Counted from the stretch's first letter, positions 15,147 to 24,831 are shown. The stretch is DNA of 64,000 nt from Planctomycetales bacterium 71-10 (GCA_001898385.1 MKTT01000094.1:1-64000); one strand, 5' to 3'. Notes: generated by a model from the sequence alone, not told the origin. Numbers and translations: made by a program.

Positions 15147-16825
15147 CAGTTCGGCCGTCCTTCGGGTGCGAATGAGGGGAGGCCGACGGCGTCGATCGCC
15201 GCCCCCTCCCGGAGTTTGCGGGCGGCCTCGGCGAATCGCCGGGATTCGGCGAGCCGCCGGGCCGGGTCGTGGCGATATCCCGCCACGCGACGGTCGTGGA
15301 GGCTGGTCCGCTCGCACGCCTCCGCCAGCCGTTCGGCGTCGATCCCGAAGCGGGCGACGCAGCCGGCGACGTCGGGCGCGGGGACGGCGGACCAGCCCCC
15401 TCCGAACTCCCTACGGGCTTCCAGCCCGCGTAGGACAGCGGCGGCCAAAGCGACGTAGCCGCGGAGGTTCGGATGATGCGTGTCCTCGATCACGTCGCCG
15501 CCCAGCCAGCCGGAGGGGCTGGCGGCGATCAGCTCGCGGCGGCCGTCGATCAGGATGCAGCCGGGCCGGCGGGCGGCGACGCGGCGGTAAGCCTCGCGGA
15601 ACGGGGCCTGGCAGCGGATCGGCAGGCCGTCGCGGTCGAGCGCCGCCAGGAACTCGGCCGCGGCCTCCTCCCGCTTCCCCTCCGCCCGCAGCCGCTCGCC
15701 GATCCGGTAGTGGGCCTCGGCGAAGCCCGGATGACGCCGCGCGACGTCCCGATAGACCTCCAGGGCGCGGCCGGGTTCGGTCGCCTCCAGGGCGCGGGCC
15801 CGGTGGATCGCGTCGGCGATCCGGGCGCGCTCGGCGGCGTCGACGCCCGGCTCGACGGTCGAGCGGCCGGGCTCGTAGTCGGCCTCGTTCGCCGGGGGGA
15901 TGATGAGGATCGGCCGCGCCCCGATCCGCCCGCACCAGGCGACGACGGCGTCGAGCCGGGCGGAGAAGTCGTCGAGGACCGCGGCGTACTCGGCCGGGGC
16001 GCACAGCGGCGGGTCGACGACCTGGTGGCGATCCTTCAGCGACGGCGGGGCGTCCAGGCGGTTCTTGCTGATCAGCTCGCGGACCAGGCCGACCAGCGGC
16101 GACGCCGCGTCCAGCCGGTGGACGGCCCGCGCCAGGGCCGACGACGATTCCAGGCCGACCTCATGCGCCCGGTCCTCCTCGAACCGCGCGGCGAACTCGT
16201 TGTGGCCCGAGTAGATCACGACGGCGTCCGGCCGGCGGGCGATCGCGGCCAGCTTGGCGTGCTGCTGTTCCAGCGAGTCGCCGAGCCAGGCCAGGGTCTC
16301 GACCTCGAAGCGCCGCGACGGCACGGCCTCGCCCAGCTTCCACGCGACGATCTGGCCCACGGAGACCCACGGCCGATACGGCTCGCCCAGGGCGCTCGAC
16401 CCGCCCAGGACGAGGATGCGGTAGGTGCCGGGGTCCTCGGGCGGGAACGACGTGGGGAGGGCCGGGAAGCGATGCATGCCCGCCCGGACGGCCGCCGCGC
16501 CGGCCTCCAGGGCGGCCAGGGCCGCGAGGCAGGAGAGGCCCAGCAGCGCCAGCCGGCCGAGCCGCGCCGCCGGGAGTCGCCGACGTCGGGCGCGGATCGC
16601 GGCCCAGGCCAGGAACGGGGTCGCGGCGCCTCCCAGGGCCAGGACGATGCGGACGACGATCGCGCCGGAGAGGGCCGCCTCGGCGACGGCGGCGCGGGCG
16701 GCCCGGGGCAGGATGGGCCACCACCCCGGGAGGACGACGGCGGCGACCGTCGCGAGGGCGACGGCCGTCGCGCCCGCGCCCAGAGCGATCGCGCGGCGGG
16801 CCGACGTCGTTCCGGGCATGGTCAT
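15146..16825 (-). CDS. Membrane-anchored SGNH/GDSL-like hydrolase with TPR segment
   Basis: This 559-residue protein has four hydrophobic N-terminal segments (residues about 10-33, 45-75, 88-112), then an SGNH hydrolase fold: block I ILVLGGSSALGEPY (about 137-150), block III IYSGHNEF and block V DTHHPNLRGY, giving the Ser, Asn and Asp-x-x-His of the active site. Between III and V is a TPR-like stretch (ALEVYRDVARRHPGFAEAHYR...). This arrangement is seen in exported esterase or acetyl-transfer modification enzymes. The substrate is unknown; an envelope polysaccharide is a guess. It is coupled to truB by TGATG. The long TPR insertion between catalytic blocks is the odd feature. Confidence 0.75.
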   Translation of the reverse strand: MTMPGTTSARRAIALGAGATAVALATVAAVVLPGWWPILPRAARAAVAEAALSGAIVVRIVLALGGAATPFLAWAAIRARRRRLPAARLGRLALLGLSCLAALAALEAGAAAVRAGMHRFPALPTSFPPEDPGTYRILVLGGSSALGEPYRPWVSVGQIVAWKLGEAVPSRRFEVETLAWLGDSLEQQHAKLAAIARRPDAVVIYSGHNEFAARFEEDRAHEVGLESSSALARAVHRLDAASPLVGLVRELISKNRLDAPPSLKDRHQVVDPPLCAPAEYAAVLDDFSARLDAVVAWCGRIGARPILIIPPANEADYEPGRSTVEPGVDAAERARIADAIHRARALEATEPGRALEVYRDVARRHPGFAEAHYRIGERLRAEGKREEAAAEFLAALDRDGLPIRCQAPFREAYRRVAARRPGCILIDGRRELIAASPSGWLGGDVIEDTHHPNLRGYVALAAAVLRGLEARREFGGGWSAVPAPDVAGCVARFGIDAERLAEACERTSLHDRRVAGYRHDPARRLAESRRFAEAARKLREGAAIDAVGLPSFAPEGRPN

Positions 16826-16958
16826 CGCGGGTCCGGCCCCGGTCCCGGGCGTCCGCCCCGGGGCGTCCGCGCCCCACGACGCGACGGGCGCCCGACGACC
16901 TTGATTGTACGACGCCGTCGCGCGGCGACCAACCCGGACCGGCGGGCGGATGGCCGGG

Positions 16959-18839
16959 TTACTTCATGCCGGGCTCGGCGGCGCCGGCCGTGCGGCGGCC
17001 CTGGGAGACCTTCACGTTGGCCATGCCCCGCAGCGAGGCGGCGTCGTCGTCGTGCTTCACGGTCACCTCGCACGTCCCCACGCCGTCGTCGGCCTTCACG
17101 GCCTTCACCTTCACGCCGAGGACCATCGAGGCCCCCGGGCCGATGCGGTCGATCCTGGGAAACTGGACGAGGATGTTCTTGCCTTCCGGCTTCATGTGGC
17201 CCTCCCCCTCGGGGCCGCCGGTCGTCTCGGTGGGCTGGAGGTTGTCGGACAACGCGGCGACGACCTGGACCCCGGACGCCTCCTTCTTGCCGTAGTTCTG
17301 GAGCTTGATGAGGAACATGGTCTCCCCCCCCTCGTCGACGACCCGCTTGCGCTCGTAGACGATCAGGTCGAGGTCGGCCATCCCCTGCACGTCGGTCGAC
17401 CGCTTCTGGAGCTGCTTCGAGACGCCGTCGGCCTTGGCCTCCGCGGTCACCTCGTAGTAGCCGACGTCGCGCAAGCGGACCTCGAACGGGAGGACGCGGG
17501 GCTTCAGCGCGGGGTTGGTCGGGTCGGTCGGCGGCAGCTCGGGGATCGTCCAGACCAGGCGCTGGGCCTTGCCGTCGTAGACGGCCCCCTGGGGCGCGGC
17601 CACGAGCTTGCCGTTGACCGGCAGGGCGACGGAGACCTGGACGTTCTTCGCCGGGGCCGTGCCGGGGTTCTCGACGGTCACGCTGTACTGGCCGACGGTG
17701 TCCGTGTAGCGCTTCTCCGGGGCGGCGAGGTCGATCTTGAGCTTGGGCTCGACGACGTCGACGGCGCGCTCGAGTTCGGCGTCGGCCGCGTTGAAGACGA
17801 CGTCGGGGCTGGTGGCCTTCACGGTGCAGGTCTGGCGGCCTCCCTGGGTGGTGTCGACCTGGAGCGTGGGGAGGTCGTAGCGGTCGCCGGGGCCGAGGGA
17901 CTCGATGGGATGCTCTAGGCTGTTCTCGTCGCTGCCCACGATGCTCTCGTGGCGGAGCCCCGGGCTGAGCTTGGCCTGGACCAGGATGTTCCGCGCCGGG
18001 CCGTCGCCGGTGTTGGTGACGGAGATCTTGTAGTCGACCGCCTTCCCCTTGAGCTGCCTGGCGACGCTGGGCGCCTGGACGACCTCGACCTTGAGCTTGG
18101 GCTCGCGGACGAGGCTGCGGGCCTTGCTGCCGGCCCGGAAGGTGACGGTCGCCGCGTGGTCCATGTGGACGACCTGGGTGGGCGTCACCTGCATGGGGAT
18201 CTTCTTGCTCGCGCCGGCGGGGAGCGTCCCCAGCTTCCAGACCAGGATCCCCTGCTCCACGGCCCCGGGCTCGGGGGGGACGGTGCTGGAGACGAACTTG
18301 AGGCCCGGGGGCAGCTCGTCGCGGACGGTCACGTCGAAGGCGTCCGAGGAGCCGGCGTTGGCGACGAGGATGACGGCCGTCGCCGGCTTGTTCAGGTTCA
18401 TCTCCGCCGGGGCCTGGACCTCGACGTCGACGACGACCTCGTGGCGCCCCAGCGGCAGCCGCTCGGGCGACGTGATGAACCCGCCGTCGGACTCGGCCGG
18501 GGCCGGTGCCGGGGCGGCGGCGGGGGCCGCGGCCGGCGCGGGGGCCTGCGCCCGCTCCACGGCGTCGTCCTGCAAGGGCTCCGCGGCCTGGGGGCGCTTC
18601 GGCTTCGGGGCGACCGGTGCCGGGGCGGCGTCCATGTCCGGGGGGACGGGCTGCGCCGGCGGCAGGTCGGCGGGCGGGGGCTCGTCGGCCCCCGCGGGGA
18701 GGTCGATGGGCGTCAGCGGGGCCGGCTCCTGGGCCTCGACCGGGTCCGCCAGGGGGTCGGCCTGCGCGCCGAGGAGGCGCGCCGGGCCGCAGGCGACCAG
18801 CAGCGCCATGCCGAGCAAGAAGACGAGTCGCCGGCCCAT
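16959..18839 (-). CDS. Secreted DUF11-repeat surface protein
   Basis: A protein of 626 residues. The N-terminus GRRLVFLLGMALLVACGPAR is an export signal; LVAC could be a lipobox, with a signal peptidase I site after GAQA as the alternative. A Pro/Ala-rich stretch (about residues 25-125) follows. Then come about four DUF11-type Ig-like repeats, each with a strand like VTVENPGTAPAKNVQVSVALP, ILVANAGSSDAFDVTVRDEL and VTNTGDGPARNILVQAKL. DUF11 domains occur in large cell-surface proteins of planctomycetes and archaea, probably in cell-cell or matrix roles. A strong AAGGAGGGG tract lies before two nearby ATGs (18848, 18839); spacing favours 18839. Confidence 0.8.
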   Translation of the reverse strand: MGRRLVFLLGMALLVACGPARLLGAQADPLADPVEAQEPAPLTPIDLPAGADEPPPADLPPAQPVPPDMDAAPAPVAPKPKRPQAAEPLQDDAVERAQAPAPAAAPAAAPAPAPAESDGGFITSPERLPLGRHEVVVDVEVQAPAEMNLNKPATAVILVANAGSSDAFDVTVRDELPPGLKFVSSTVPPEPGAVEQGILVWKLGTLPAGASKKIPMQVTPTQVVHMDHAATVTFRAGSKARSLVREPKLKVEVVQAPSVARQLKGKAVDYKISVTNTGDGPARNILVQAKLSPGLRHESIVGSDENSLEHPIESLGPGDRYDLPTLQVDTTQGGRQTCTVKATSPDVVFNAADAELERAVDVVEPKLKIDLAAPEKRYTDTVGQYSVTVENPGTAPAKNVQVSVALPVNGKLVAAPQGAVYDGKAQRLVWTIPELPPTDPTNPALKPRVLPFEVRLRDVGYYEVTAEAKADGVSKQLQKRSTDVQGMADLDLIVYERKRVVDEGGETMFLIKLQNYGKKEASGVQVVAALSDNLQPTETTGGPEGEGHMKPEGKNILVQFPRIDRIGPGASMVLGVKVKAVKADDGVGTCEVTVKHDDDAASLRGMANVKVSQGRRTAGAAEPGMK

Positions 18840-19015
18840 GATGGTCATCCCCTCCTTGGGACGCCCTCCCCGCGAGCGACGCGACGGGGCGGGACTGAGT
18901 GCGAGGCGGTCGGGTCGGGTCCGGCCGGGGCGTCCCGGCGCGCATCGACGCGCGCCCGACGCGGCGGGCCGATCCGTCGCCGGAGTGATAGCACAGGCCG
19001 GGGGGGCCGGGAAGG

Positions 19016-19954
19016 TCAATCCGCGGCGATCTCGGCCGCCAGCCGCCGCGCCAGGGCCTCGGCGTCGTCCCCGGGGCCGACCTCCACCCGGCGCACCTCC
19101 GCGAGCCCCCGGAACCACGTCGCCTGCCGCTTGGCGAACTGCCGCGTCCGCGCCTGGATGCGGGCGACGGTCGTCGGCAGGTCGGCCTCGCCCGCGAGGT
19201 GTTCGATCACCTCGCGATATCCCACCCCCTGCTCCGCCACGCTCCCCATCGGCCGGGGGGCCGATCGGAGCCGGCGGACCTCGTCGACCAGCCCGGCCTC
19301 GAACATCGCCAGCACGCGGCGGTCGATCCGGTCGTGGAGGGTCGGCCGGGGGTGGTCCAGGGCGAAGACCTTCGTCGCGGCCGGCGCGGGGCGGTCGTGC
19401 TCGCGCTGCAGGGCGCTGAAGGGGGAGCCGGTCAGCTCGATCACCTCCAGCGCCCGGACGATCCGGCGGCGGTCGTTGGGGTGCAGCCGCGCGGCGGTCG
19501 CCGGGTCGAGGGCCGCCAGCCGGGCGTGCATCGCGGCGTCGCCGACCGCCAGGGCCTCGGCCTCCAGCCGGCCGCGGACCTCCGGGTCGGCGCCGGGCCC
19601 GTCGAACAGGCCGCGGAGCATGGCCTTCAAATACAGGGCCGTGCCGCCGACGAACAGGGCCCGACGCCCGCGCGACTCGACGTCGCGGATCGCTCCGAGC
19701 GCCCATTCGCGGTAGATCGCGACGCTCGCCGATTCCCACGGGTCGAGGACGTCGATCAGGTGGTGCGGCACGCCCCCGCGCTCGTCCGCCGTGGGCTTGG
19801 CCGTGCCGATATCCATGCCGCGATAGAGCGTCATGGAGTCCAGCGCCAGGATCTCGGCGTCGAGGATCCGGGCCAGGTGGACCCCGACCGCCGACTTGCC
19901 CGAGGCCGTCGCGCCCGTCAGGTAGATCGCCCGATGCTCCGGCGCGAGGCTCAC
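19016..19954 (-). CDS. miaA: tRNA dimethylallyltransferase
   Basis: MiaA adds a dimethylallyl group to N6 of A37 in tRNAs reading codons that begin with U. The protein (312 aa) carries the P-loop GATASGKS (14-21), ALDSMTLYRGMDIGTAKP with the catalytic Asp/Thr region, ERGGVPHHLIDVLDPWE, GGTALYLKAMLRGLFDGP and the C-terminal RTRQFAKRQATWFRG. The start is a GTG at 19954 that overlaps the stop of the upstream glycosyltransferase (GTGA), so it is translationally coupled. The larger frame upstream of this GTG is a shadow of that gene. Confidence 0.95.
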   Translation of the reverse strand: MSLAPEHRAIYLTGATASGKSAVGVHLARILDAEILALDSMTLYRGMDIGTAKPTADERGGVPHHLIDVLDPWESASVAIYREWALGAIRDVESRGRRALFVGGTALYLKAMLRGLFDGPGADPEVRGRLEAEALAVGDAAMHARLAALDPATAARLHPNDRRRIVRALEVIELTGSPFSALQREHDRPAPAATKVFALDHPRPTLHDRIDRRVLAMFEAGLVDEVRRLRSAPRPMGSVAEQGVGYREVIEHLAGEADLPTTVARIQARTRQFAKRQATWFRGLAEVRRVEVGPGDDAEALARRLAAEIAAD

Positions 19955-21675
19955 CGGCCGCCCTCGCGCATGGCCCGCTCCAGGTCCTCGTAGCGGAAGA
20001 CCCAGACGAGCGGGACGCCCAGCTTCGTCACCGTGTAGGCCGGCCTCGCCCCCGCGATCAGGGCGCGGTCCCAGGGGTTCAGGGTGCCCGGCCGGTTCTG
20101 CACGACGTACCAGAGCGGCGCGCCCGGGTCGATCGGCGCGATCCCCCGGGGGAGTTCGCCGAGATCGCGGAGGTAGATCCACGAGTTCGGGAACGTCGCG
20201 AACCGGATCGTCCGCCCCGAGGGCGTGTTCTCGCGGAGGAAGGCCCGCGCGCCGGGGTCGAGGGCGTCCCAGTAGAACGTGGGCTCCATGCCGAGCCGGG
20301 TCGCGCCCGGGAGGCCGCCGACGATCGGGCTGTAGTACGACAGCGGGAACGGCATCATCACCGCCAGCGACACGGCCCCTTCGGCCAGGCCCAGCCCGAC
20401 CACCCACCGCGACGCCCGGCCGATCCACTCCCGGAGTTGCACCACGCCCGGCCCCGCCAGCAGCGCGAGCACGCCGAAGGCCGGCAGGAACAGGCGGACG
20501 CCGTCGTGGCCCGGGGTCTTCGGCATCGCGCGCAGGAGCAGCAGGAATGCCCAGTGGCCCAGGAACAGGAGCAAGATCGGCTCGACCTTCCACCGCCGCA
20601 GCGCCCGCCAGGCCCCCGCCAATCCCAGCGCCAGGAAGCCCACGGGCGTCGCGAAGATCGTCAGGACGATCGTGTTGTAGGGCGGCAGCGACTCCCTCGG
20701 CGTGTTGTAGATCGTCCCGAGGAACTGGACCGGGATCGGGATCGTCTCGGCCCGCGAGAGGTTGGAGGCGAAGAACCGCCAGGGCCCGGAGATCGGCTCG
20801 GCCCACCACGGCGGCTGGAGCAGGTACGCGACCGCCAGCCCGGCCAGGCCGCCGAGGGCCAGGAACCGGAACGCCCAACGGTCGCGGTAGATAGCCGCCC
20901 AGACCAGGAACGGGATGGGGATGAACCAGCCGGTGAGCTTGTCGGCCATCGCGCAGCCCAGCGCGACGCCGAACGCCCCGGCCCAGGCGGACCGGTTCGA
21001 CTCCCGGCCGGCGACGAACGCGAAGATCGCCAGCAGCCAGAGGCACGACAGCGGGCCGTCGTACGAGGCGTAATGCCCGTGCGCGAACAGGTGCGGGTGC
21101 AGCGCCCAGGCCCCGGCCGAGGCCGCCGCGGCCCACCAGCCCCAGCGCCGGGCGACGAAGTGGAACAGCGCGCCCGCGACGGCCGAGAACATCAGGATCG
21201 GCCCCAGCCGGCCTCGCTCCAGGTCGGGCCGGCCGGGCGTCAGGACGTCGCCGACCAGGCCCAACAGCGCGTAGAACGGCGGGTGGCCGTGGGGCTCCTC
21301 GCGGGCGAACGGCCAGAACCAGGCCAGGACCGCCGGGTCGAACAGGAGTTCGCCCCGCGTGTCCCTCCGATCGGGCGACACGGGGAACGCCCCCTGCTGC
21401 TGCACCAGCTCGATCGCCGGGGGCGACCAGGTCGCGGCGAAGCCGGCCGGGTCGCGCAGGGCCCGGAACCAGGAGCGGAGCCGGGCCTCGCGGCCGAGGG
21501 TGTAGCTCTCGTCCCAGACGATCGCCAGCCGGGGCTCGGTGGCCAGCATCAGGATCAGCGTGGCCGCCCCGACCAGGGCCGAGGCCGCGAACAGCCGCGC
21601 ACGCGAAGGCCCGGGGGCCGCGGCGTCGTCCGCCGTCGCTCCCGGGCCGCCGGGTTTCGATTCGATCCCGCTCAA
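19951..21675 (-). CDS. GT-C family glycosyltransferase, ArnT/PMT-like integral membrane protein
   Basis: A 574-residue protein with about 10 membrane segments. The first luminal loop has the acidic DES of GT-C enzymes (AIVWDESYTLGREARLRSW), where the Asp-Glu pair acts with a polyprenyl-phosphate sugar donor. Further hallmarks: HPHLFAHGHYASYDGPL and PEPTLIDL-like C-terminal soluble region with LWYVVQNRPGTLNPWDR. The family transfers sugars to proteins or lipids on the outer face of the membrane. Its acceptor here is unknown. The gene is the first of a coupled pair with miaA (GTGA overlap), which looks like chance gene packing and not a pathway. The following GNAT gene starts 540 bases upstream. 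Confidence 0.8.
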   Translation of the reverse strand: MSGIESKPGGPGATADDAAAPGPSRARLFAASALVGAATLILMLATEPRLAIVWDESYTLGREARLRSWFRALRDPAGFAATWSPPAIELVQQQGAFPVSPDRRDTRGELLFDPAVLAWFWPFAREEPHGHPPFYALLGLVGDVLTPGRPDLERGRLGPILMFSAVAGALFHFVARRWGWWAAAASAGAWALHPHLFAHGHYASYDGPLSCLWLLAIFAFVAGRESNRSAWAGAFGVALGCAMADKLTGWFIPIPFLVWAAIYRDRWAFRFLALGGLAGLAVAYLLQPPWWAEPISGPWRFFASNLSRAETIPIPVQFLGTIYNTPRESLPPYNTIVLTIFATPVGFLALGLAGAWRALRRWKVEPILLLFLGHWAFLLLLRAMPKTPGHDGVRLFLPAFGVLALLAGPGVVQLREWIGRASRWVVGLGLAEGAVSLAVMMPFPLSYYSPIVGGLPGATRLGMEPTFYWDALDPGARAFLRENTPSGRTIRFATFPNSWIYLRDLGELPRGIAPIDPGAPLWYVVQNRPGTLNPWDRALIAGARPAYTVTKLGVPLVWVFRYEDLERAMREGGR

Positions 21676-21694
21676 GGGCCGCTCCGATCCGGGA

Positions 21695-22216
21695 TCAGGC
21701 GGGGGCCAGCGCCAGGCCGCGGGCGCTCGCGCCGGCCGGCTCGGCGGGCCTGGAGATCGGGACGTGGGAGCGGATCAGGGCCACTTCCTTGCAGTTCGGG
21801 AACAGCGGGCAGCGGACGCACTCGTTCCAGATCTTGTGGGGGAGATCGGCCTTGTCCATCTGGTCGTAGCCGCAGCGCTCGAAGAAGCCGACGGCGTAGG
21901 TCAGGGCGAAGACCGAGTTGATCTCCAGCTCCGTGGCCTGCTCCCAGCAGGCGTCGACCAGCCTGCGGCCGATGCCGGTCCCCTGGGCCTCCTCGGCCAC
22001 GGCGAGGCACTTCAACTCCGCGAGGTCCTCCCAGAACACGTGCAACGCCACGCAGCCGACCACCCTGCCATCCTCATCGAGGGCCACGAGGAACTCGCGG
22101 ATCGATTCGTACAGTTCGCCCATGGACCTGCGGATCATGACCTTGCGGTCCGCGAACTTGCGAATCAACTCGTAGATGGCGGGGACGTCGCCGACGCGGG
22201 CGGGGCGGATGTTCAA
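21695..22216 (-). CDS. ArgA-like short N-acetyltransferase (GNAT)
   Basis: This 173-residue GNAT protein has the acetyl-CoA site AEEAQGTGIGRRLVDACWEQA (Q/R-x-x-G-x-G/A near residue 82) and the C-terminal Cys signature LPHKIWNECVRCPLFPNCKE. That Cys pattern is typical of the short N-acetylglutamate synthase group, which makes the first intermediate of arginine synthesis and replaces the long ArgA in several phyla. The function is inferred from the signature. The C-terminal 25 residues are a nonconserved Ala-rich tail. The start ATG at 22216 is preceded by AGGGAGG. Confidence 0.8.
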   Translation of the reverse strand: MNIRPARVGDVPAIYELIRKFADRKVMIRRSMGELYESIREFLVALDEDGRVVGCVALHVFWEDLAELKCLAVAEEAQGTGIGRRLVDACWEQATELEINSVFALTYAVGFFERCGYDQMDKADLPHKIWNECVRCPLFPNCKEVALIRSHVPISRPAEPAGASARGLALAPA

Positions 22217-22411
22217 TCGAGGGACCTCCCTTTTCGGCCGTTCAGCCGTTTAGCACGGGGCTCCGATGGACCGGGACGCACTGCTGCAAACCCGAGGCCG
22301 ATCCCGCGCCGCGCGCGAGATCGCGGATCCCGCGCGAGGATCCGCGTGAAAGAATATTCTAGACGGGCCGGCCGCGGAATCAAGCGGTGTTCCGGCGGGG
22401 CCCGGGCGTCC

Positions 22412-23047
22412 TCAGCGCATCGCGGCCTCGTCGGCCGCGGCCTTGGCGGCGACGGCCTGGGCCTCGCGGTACGGCAGGACGTTCTGGGCGTAGTACTGGA
22501 CCATGGTGCGGTAGTCGGGCCCGTGGTTGACCTTCACCAGGCCGAACCCCTTGGAGACTTCCTCGCTCGCCTGGTCCAGGGTCCAGCCGCAGTACTTCGT
22601 CCGGTAGGCGATCTGGGCCATGGAGACCCGGTTCAGGCCGTGGTGGCAGTGGAAGAAGATCGGGTAGTTCGCCGGGTCGTTCAGGACGGCGGCGGCCTCG
22701 TCGAGGATCTCGAAGATCGTCTTGGGGACCGCCTCGTTGCGCTGGTCGATGATCGGCTTGTGGATCCAGGTGATCCCCAGCTCCTTCGCCAGGGCCCGCT
22801 CCTTGACGGCGATGGCGCTGTCGTAGGGGTGCGCCAGGGCCATGATCGTCTTGATGTTGCAGTCGCGGGCGATGCGCCGCATCGGCCACTCTTTCTGCCA
22901 GGCCCCCCGGTAGATCTTGCCGGGGACGACCTCCGCGAACTGCTCCGCGAAGACGTAGTCGTGGCCGTGACGCCAGAGCTGGTGGCAGGCGAGGCCGGTG
23001 AGGCCCACGCCCAGGGTGGCGCGCAGCCATTTGCGACGATTGGTCAT
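22412..23047 (-). CDS. Membrane-anchored tyrosine/dual-specificity phosphatase-like protein
   Basis: The protein (211 aa) has an Arg-rich start and one hydrophobic segment (TNRRKWLRATLGVGLTGLAC) that may be a Tat-like or uncleaved anchor. The catalytic loop HCHHGLNRVS, with Cys134 and Arg140, fits the HCx5R signature of cysteine phosphatases. Residues 40-60 (VVPGKIYRGAWQKEWPMRRI) match the N-terminal strand of dual-specificity phosphatase-like bacterial proteins (YRSGQ motif). Substrate unknown; a phosphoprotein, phosphoinositide or nucleotide is possible. The start ATG at 23047 makes the anchor the N-terminus; an upstream frame extension is low complexity. The intergenic stretch 23048-23361 (314 bases) shows no gene. 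Confidence 0.75.
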   Translation of the reverse strand: MTNRRKWLRATLGVGLTGLACHQLWRHGHDYVFAEQFAEVVPGKIYRGAWQKEWPMRRIARDCNIKTIMALAHPYDSAIAVKERALAKELGITWIHKPIIDQRNEAVPKTIFEILDEAAAVLNDPANYPIFFHCHHGLNRVSMAQIAYRTKYCGWTLDQASEEVSKGFGLVKVNHGPDYRTMVQYYAQNVLPYREAQAVAAKAAADEAAMR

Positions 23048-23361
23048 CGGGCGATTGCTCCCTGTCGGCCGGCCGGCGGCATCCCGTCCGCCTCGGCGTA
23101 CTCCCCTTCCCTGGGGCGGCTCGCCCGCACCCCGGAGGGGGGCGCGGGCGGCGAATCCTAGCAAGGGTCGACCCGCCCGACAAGGCGGAGGTCGGCCTCC
23201 CTTTCGGCATCGGCCGGGCCGGGCGGCGAGTTGAGGAAAAGCGACGCGCCGGGGTGCCGGCCGGATTTCGACGTCGTCAAATCCGGCCCCCTTGGTATTC
23301 TCCGAGACGCCCCCTAGGATGGATCGACGTCGGCGAAGGATGGCCGGAGGGACGTTCGGCG

Positions 23362-24831
23362 ATGATGGAACAGGCGATTCGGAAGGCCGTCCGGTTCGAC
23401 GCCCCCTCGGCCGCGACGATGGCGGAGCAGACCTTGCTGGCCCGACCCGACCGACATCTCGGCCCCGCCTCCAAGGTCGTCGGCCTCTATCAATCGGTGA
23501 TGCGGCGCACGCTCGAACACTTCTTCCCGGACTCCGTGCTGGAGATCCAGGGGGACCGCAGCATCATCGACTGGGACGTCGTGATGCAGGAGGCCCCCTA
23601 CCGCCTCACCGACGACCCCGACCGCCTGGCCATCGAGATCGAATGGCGGGGCACCCGGCTGACCTTCCAGCCCGGCAGCCCCGTCCCCCTCTTCCCGGCC
23701 GAGCGGCGGATGATCGACGTCATCGTCGCCGCGCTGGACCATCGCTTCCGCGCCCTGTTCGACCAGGACATCGCCGACCGCTTCGAACGCTTCAACTACC
23801 TGACCGAAGACCTCATCATCGCCGACTTCCTGGATTCCGTGGAGTCCTTCCGGATCCCGGCCGCCCTGGAGGCGCTGCGGGTCGCCGCGCTCTCCACCTA
23901 TGAGAACAAGCGAGTGACCACCGGCGCCCTGCTGCTGGGGACGCCGCACGACCCGACCACCCCCGGCCGCGAGAACCTCCAGGGCGCCCCCCAGTTCAAC
24001 GCCCGCCTCACCGCCATCAAGGGCTTCCACCGCCTCTGCGACGGCGTCCGCACCGTCTTCGTCGTCGACCCGCAGGGCGAGCTGGTCCGGATCGCCGACG
24101 TCGCCGAGTGGGCCGAGCGCACCCAGATGCGGCGCTGCCAGGCCCACCTCTGCCCCCGCCCCTACCAGGCCCACGCCCGCGCCACGATCTCCGGCGGCCA
24201 CGTCTGCCTGGTGCTGACCCCGTCGCAGGAGATCAAGGTCTTCGCGCAGGGGGAGCTGGCCTTCAGCTTCAGCGACGGCCGCTGGCGGCTGCTGGACGTC
24301 CCCACCAAGTTCGCCGTCTGGCGCGAGGCCGTCGAGCGCGACGGCGACGGCGACCTGGCCCGCCGCCTGTTCCAGGCGGCGCTGAACCTCAGCGAGGCCC
24401 GCGTCGGCGCGCTGCTGGTCGTCGCCCGCGACCCCGAGAAGTCGGTCCCCCAGCTCATCGCCCCGGTCGACCGCATGGCCGAGGAGGTCGCCGTCGACGA
24501 CCCCCAGGATCCCGAGAACCTCTCGCCCCGCCTGGCCAAGCGGGCCCTCCACCACGCCGTCCGCGGCATGGCCGTCGACGAGCTGGAGCCGACCGTCCTG
24601 GAGGCCATCGCCAGCCTCGACGGCGCCGTCGTCGCCGCCCCCGACGGCCGCCTGCTCACCTTCGGCGCCATCCTCCGCATCAACCCCGAGGTCCTGGACC
24701 TCGGCCGGTCCGTCCAGGGCGCCCGCACCCTGGCCGCGCTGGCCGCCTCGCAATTCGGCCCCGTCCTGAAGGTCAGCGAGGACGGCTACGTCACCATGTT
24801 CCTCAAGGGCCGCCGCGTCTGGGAGTTCTGA
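23362..24831 (+). CDS. Protein with divergent DisA/DAC-like nucleotide-cyclase domain
   Basis: This 489-residue soluble protein ends in a domain that aligns with diadenylate cyclases: VGALLVVARD (strand iGALIViER), then about 80 residues later SLDGAVVAAPDGRLLTFGAIL carrying the catalytic-type D420-G-A, then GARTLAALAAS and a final LKVSEDGYVTMFLKGR (VSEEtG-x-I). In true DAC enzymes the second motif is G-T-R-H-R; here it is G453-A-R-T-L, so the RHR triad is broken. Residues 1 to about 330 form an unrecognised probable sensor region of the kind reported in front of such divergent DAC domains. GGAGGG precedes the ATG pair at 23362/23365. It may make or bind a cyclic dinucleotide, or be inactive. 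It is convergent with the DUF4058 gene. Confidence 0.65.
   Translation: MMEQAIRKAVRFDAPSAATMAEQTLLARPDRHLGPASKVVGLYQSVMRRTLEHFFPDSVLEIQGDRSIIDWDVVMQEAPYRLTDDPDRLAIEIEWRGTRLTFQPGSPVPLFPAERRMIDVIVAALDHRFRALFDQDIADRFERFNYLTEDLIIADFLDSVESFRIPAALEALRVAALSTYENKRVTTGALLLGTPHDPTTPGRENLQGAPQFNARLTAIKGFHRLCDGVRTVFVVDPQGELVRIADVAEWAERTQMRRCQAHLCPRPYQAHARATISGGHVCLVLTPSQEIKVFAQGELAFSFSDGRWRLLDVPTKFAVWREAVERDGDGDLARRLFQAALNLSEARVGALLVVARDPEKSVPQLIAPVDRMAEEVAVDDPQDPENLSPRLAKRALHHAVRGMAVDELEPTVLEAIASLDGAVVAAPDGRLLTFGAILRINPEVLDLGRSVQGARTLAALAASQFGPVLKVSEDGYVTMFLKGRRVWEF

Noticed and set aside
22322-22346. Hairpin CGCGGATCC/GGATCCGCG as terminator of the phosphatase gene
   Set aside because: The stem is perfect but there is no T-run after it and it lies 66 bases from the stop; evidence is too weak.
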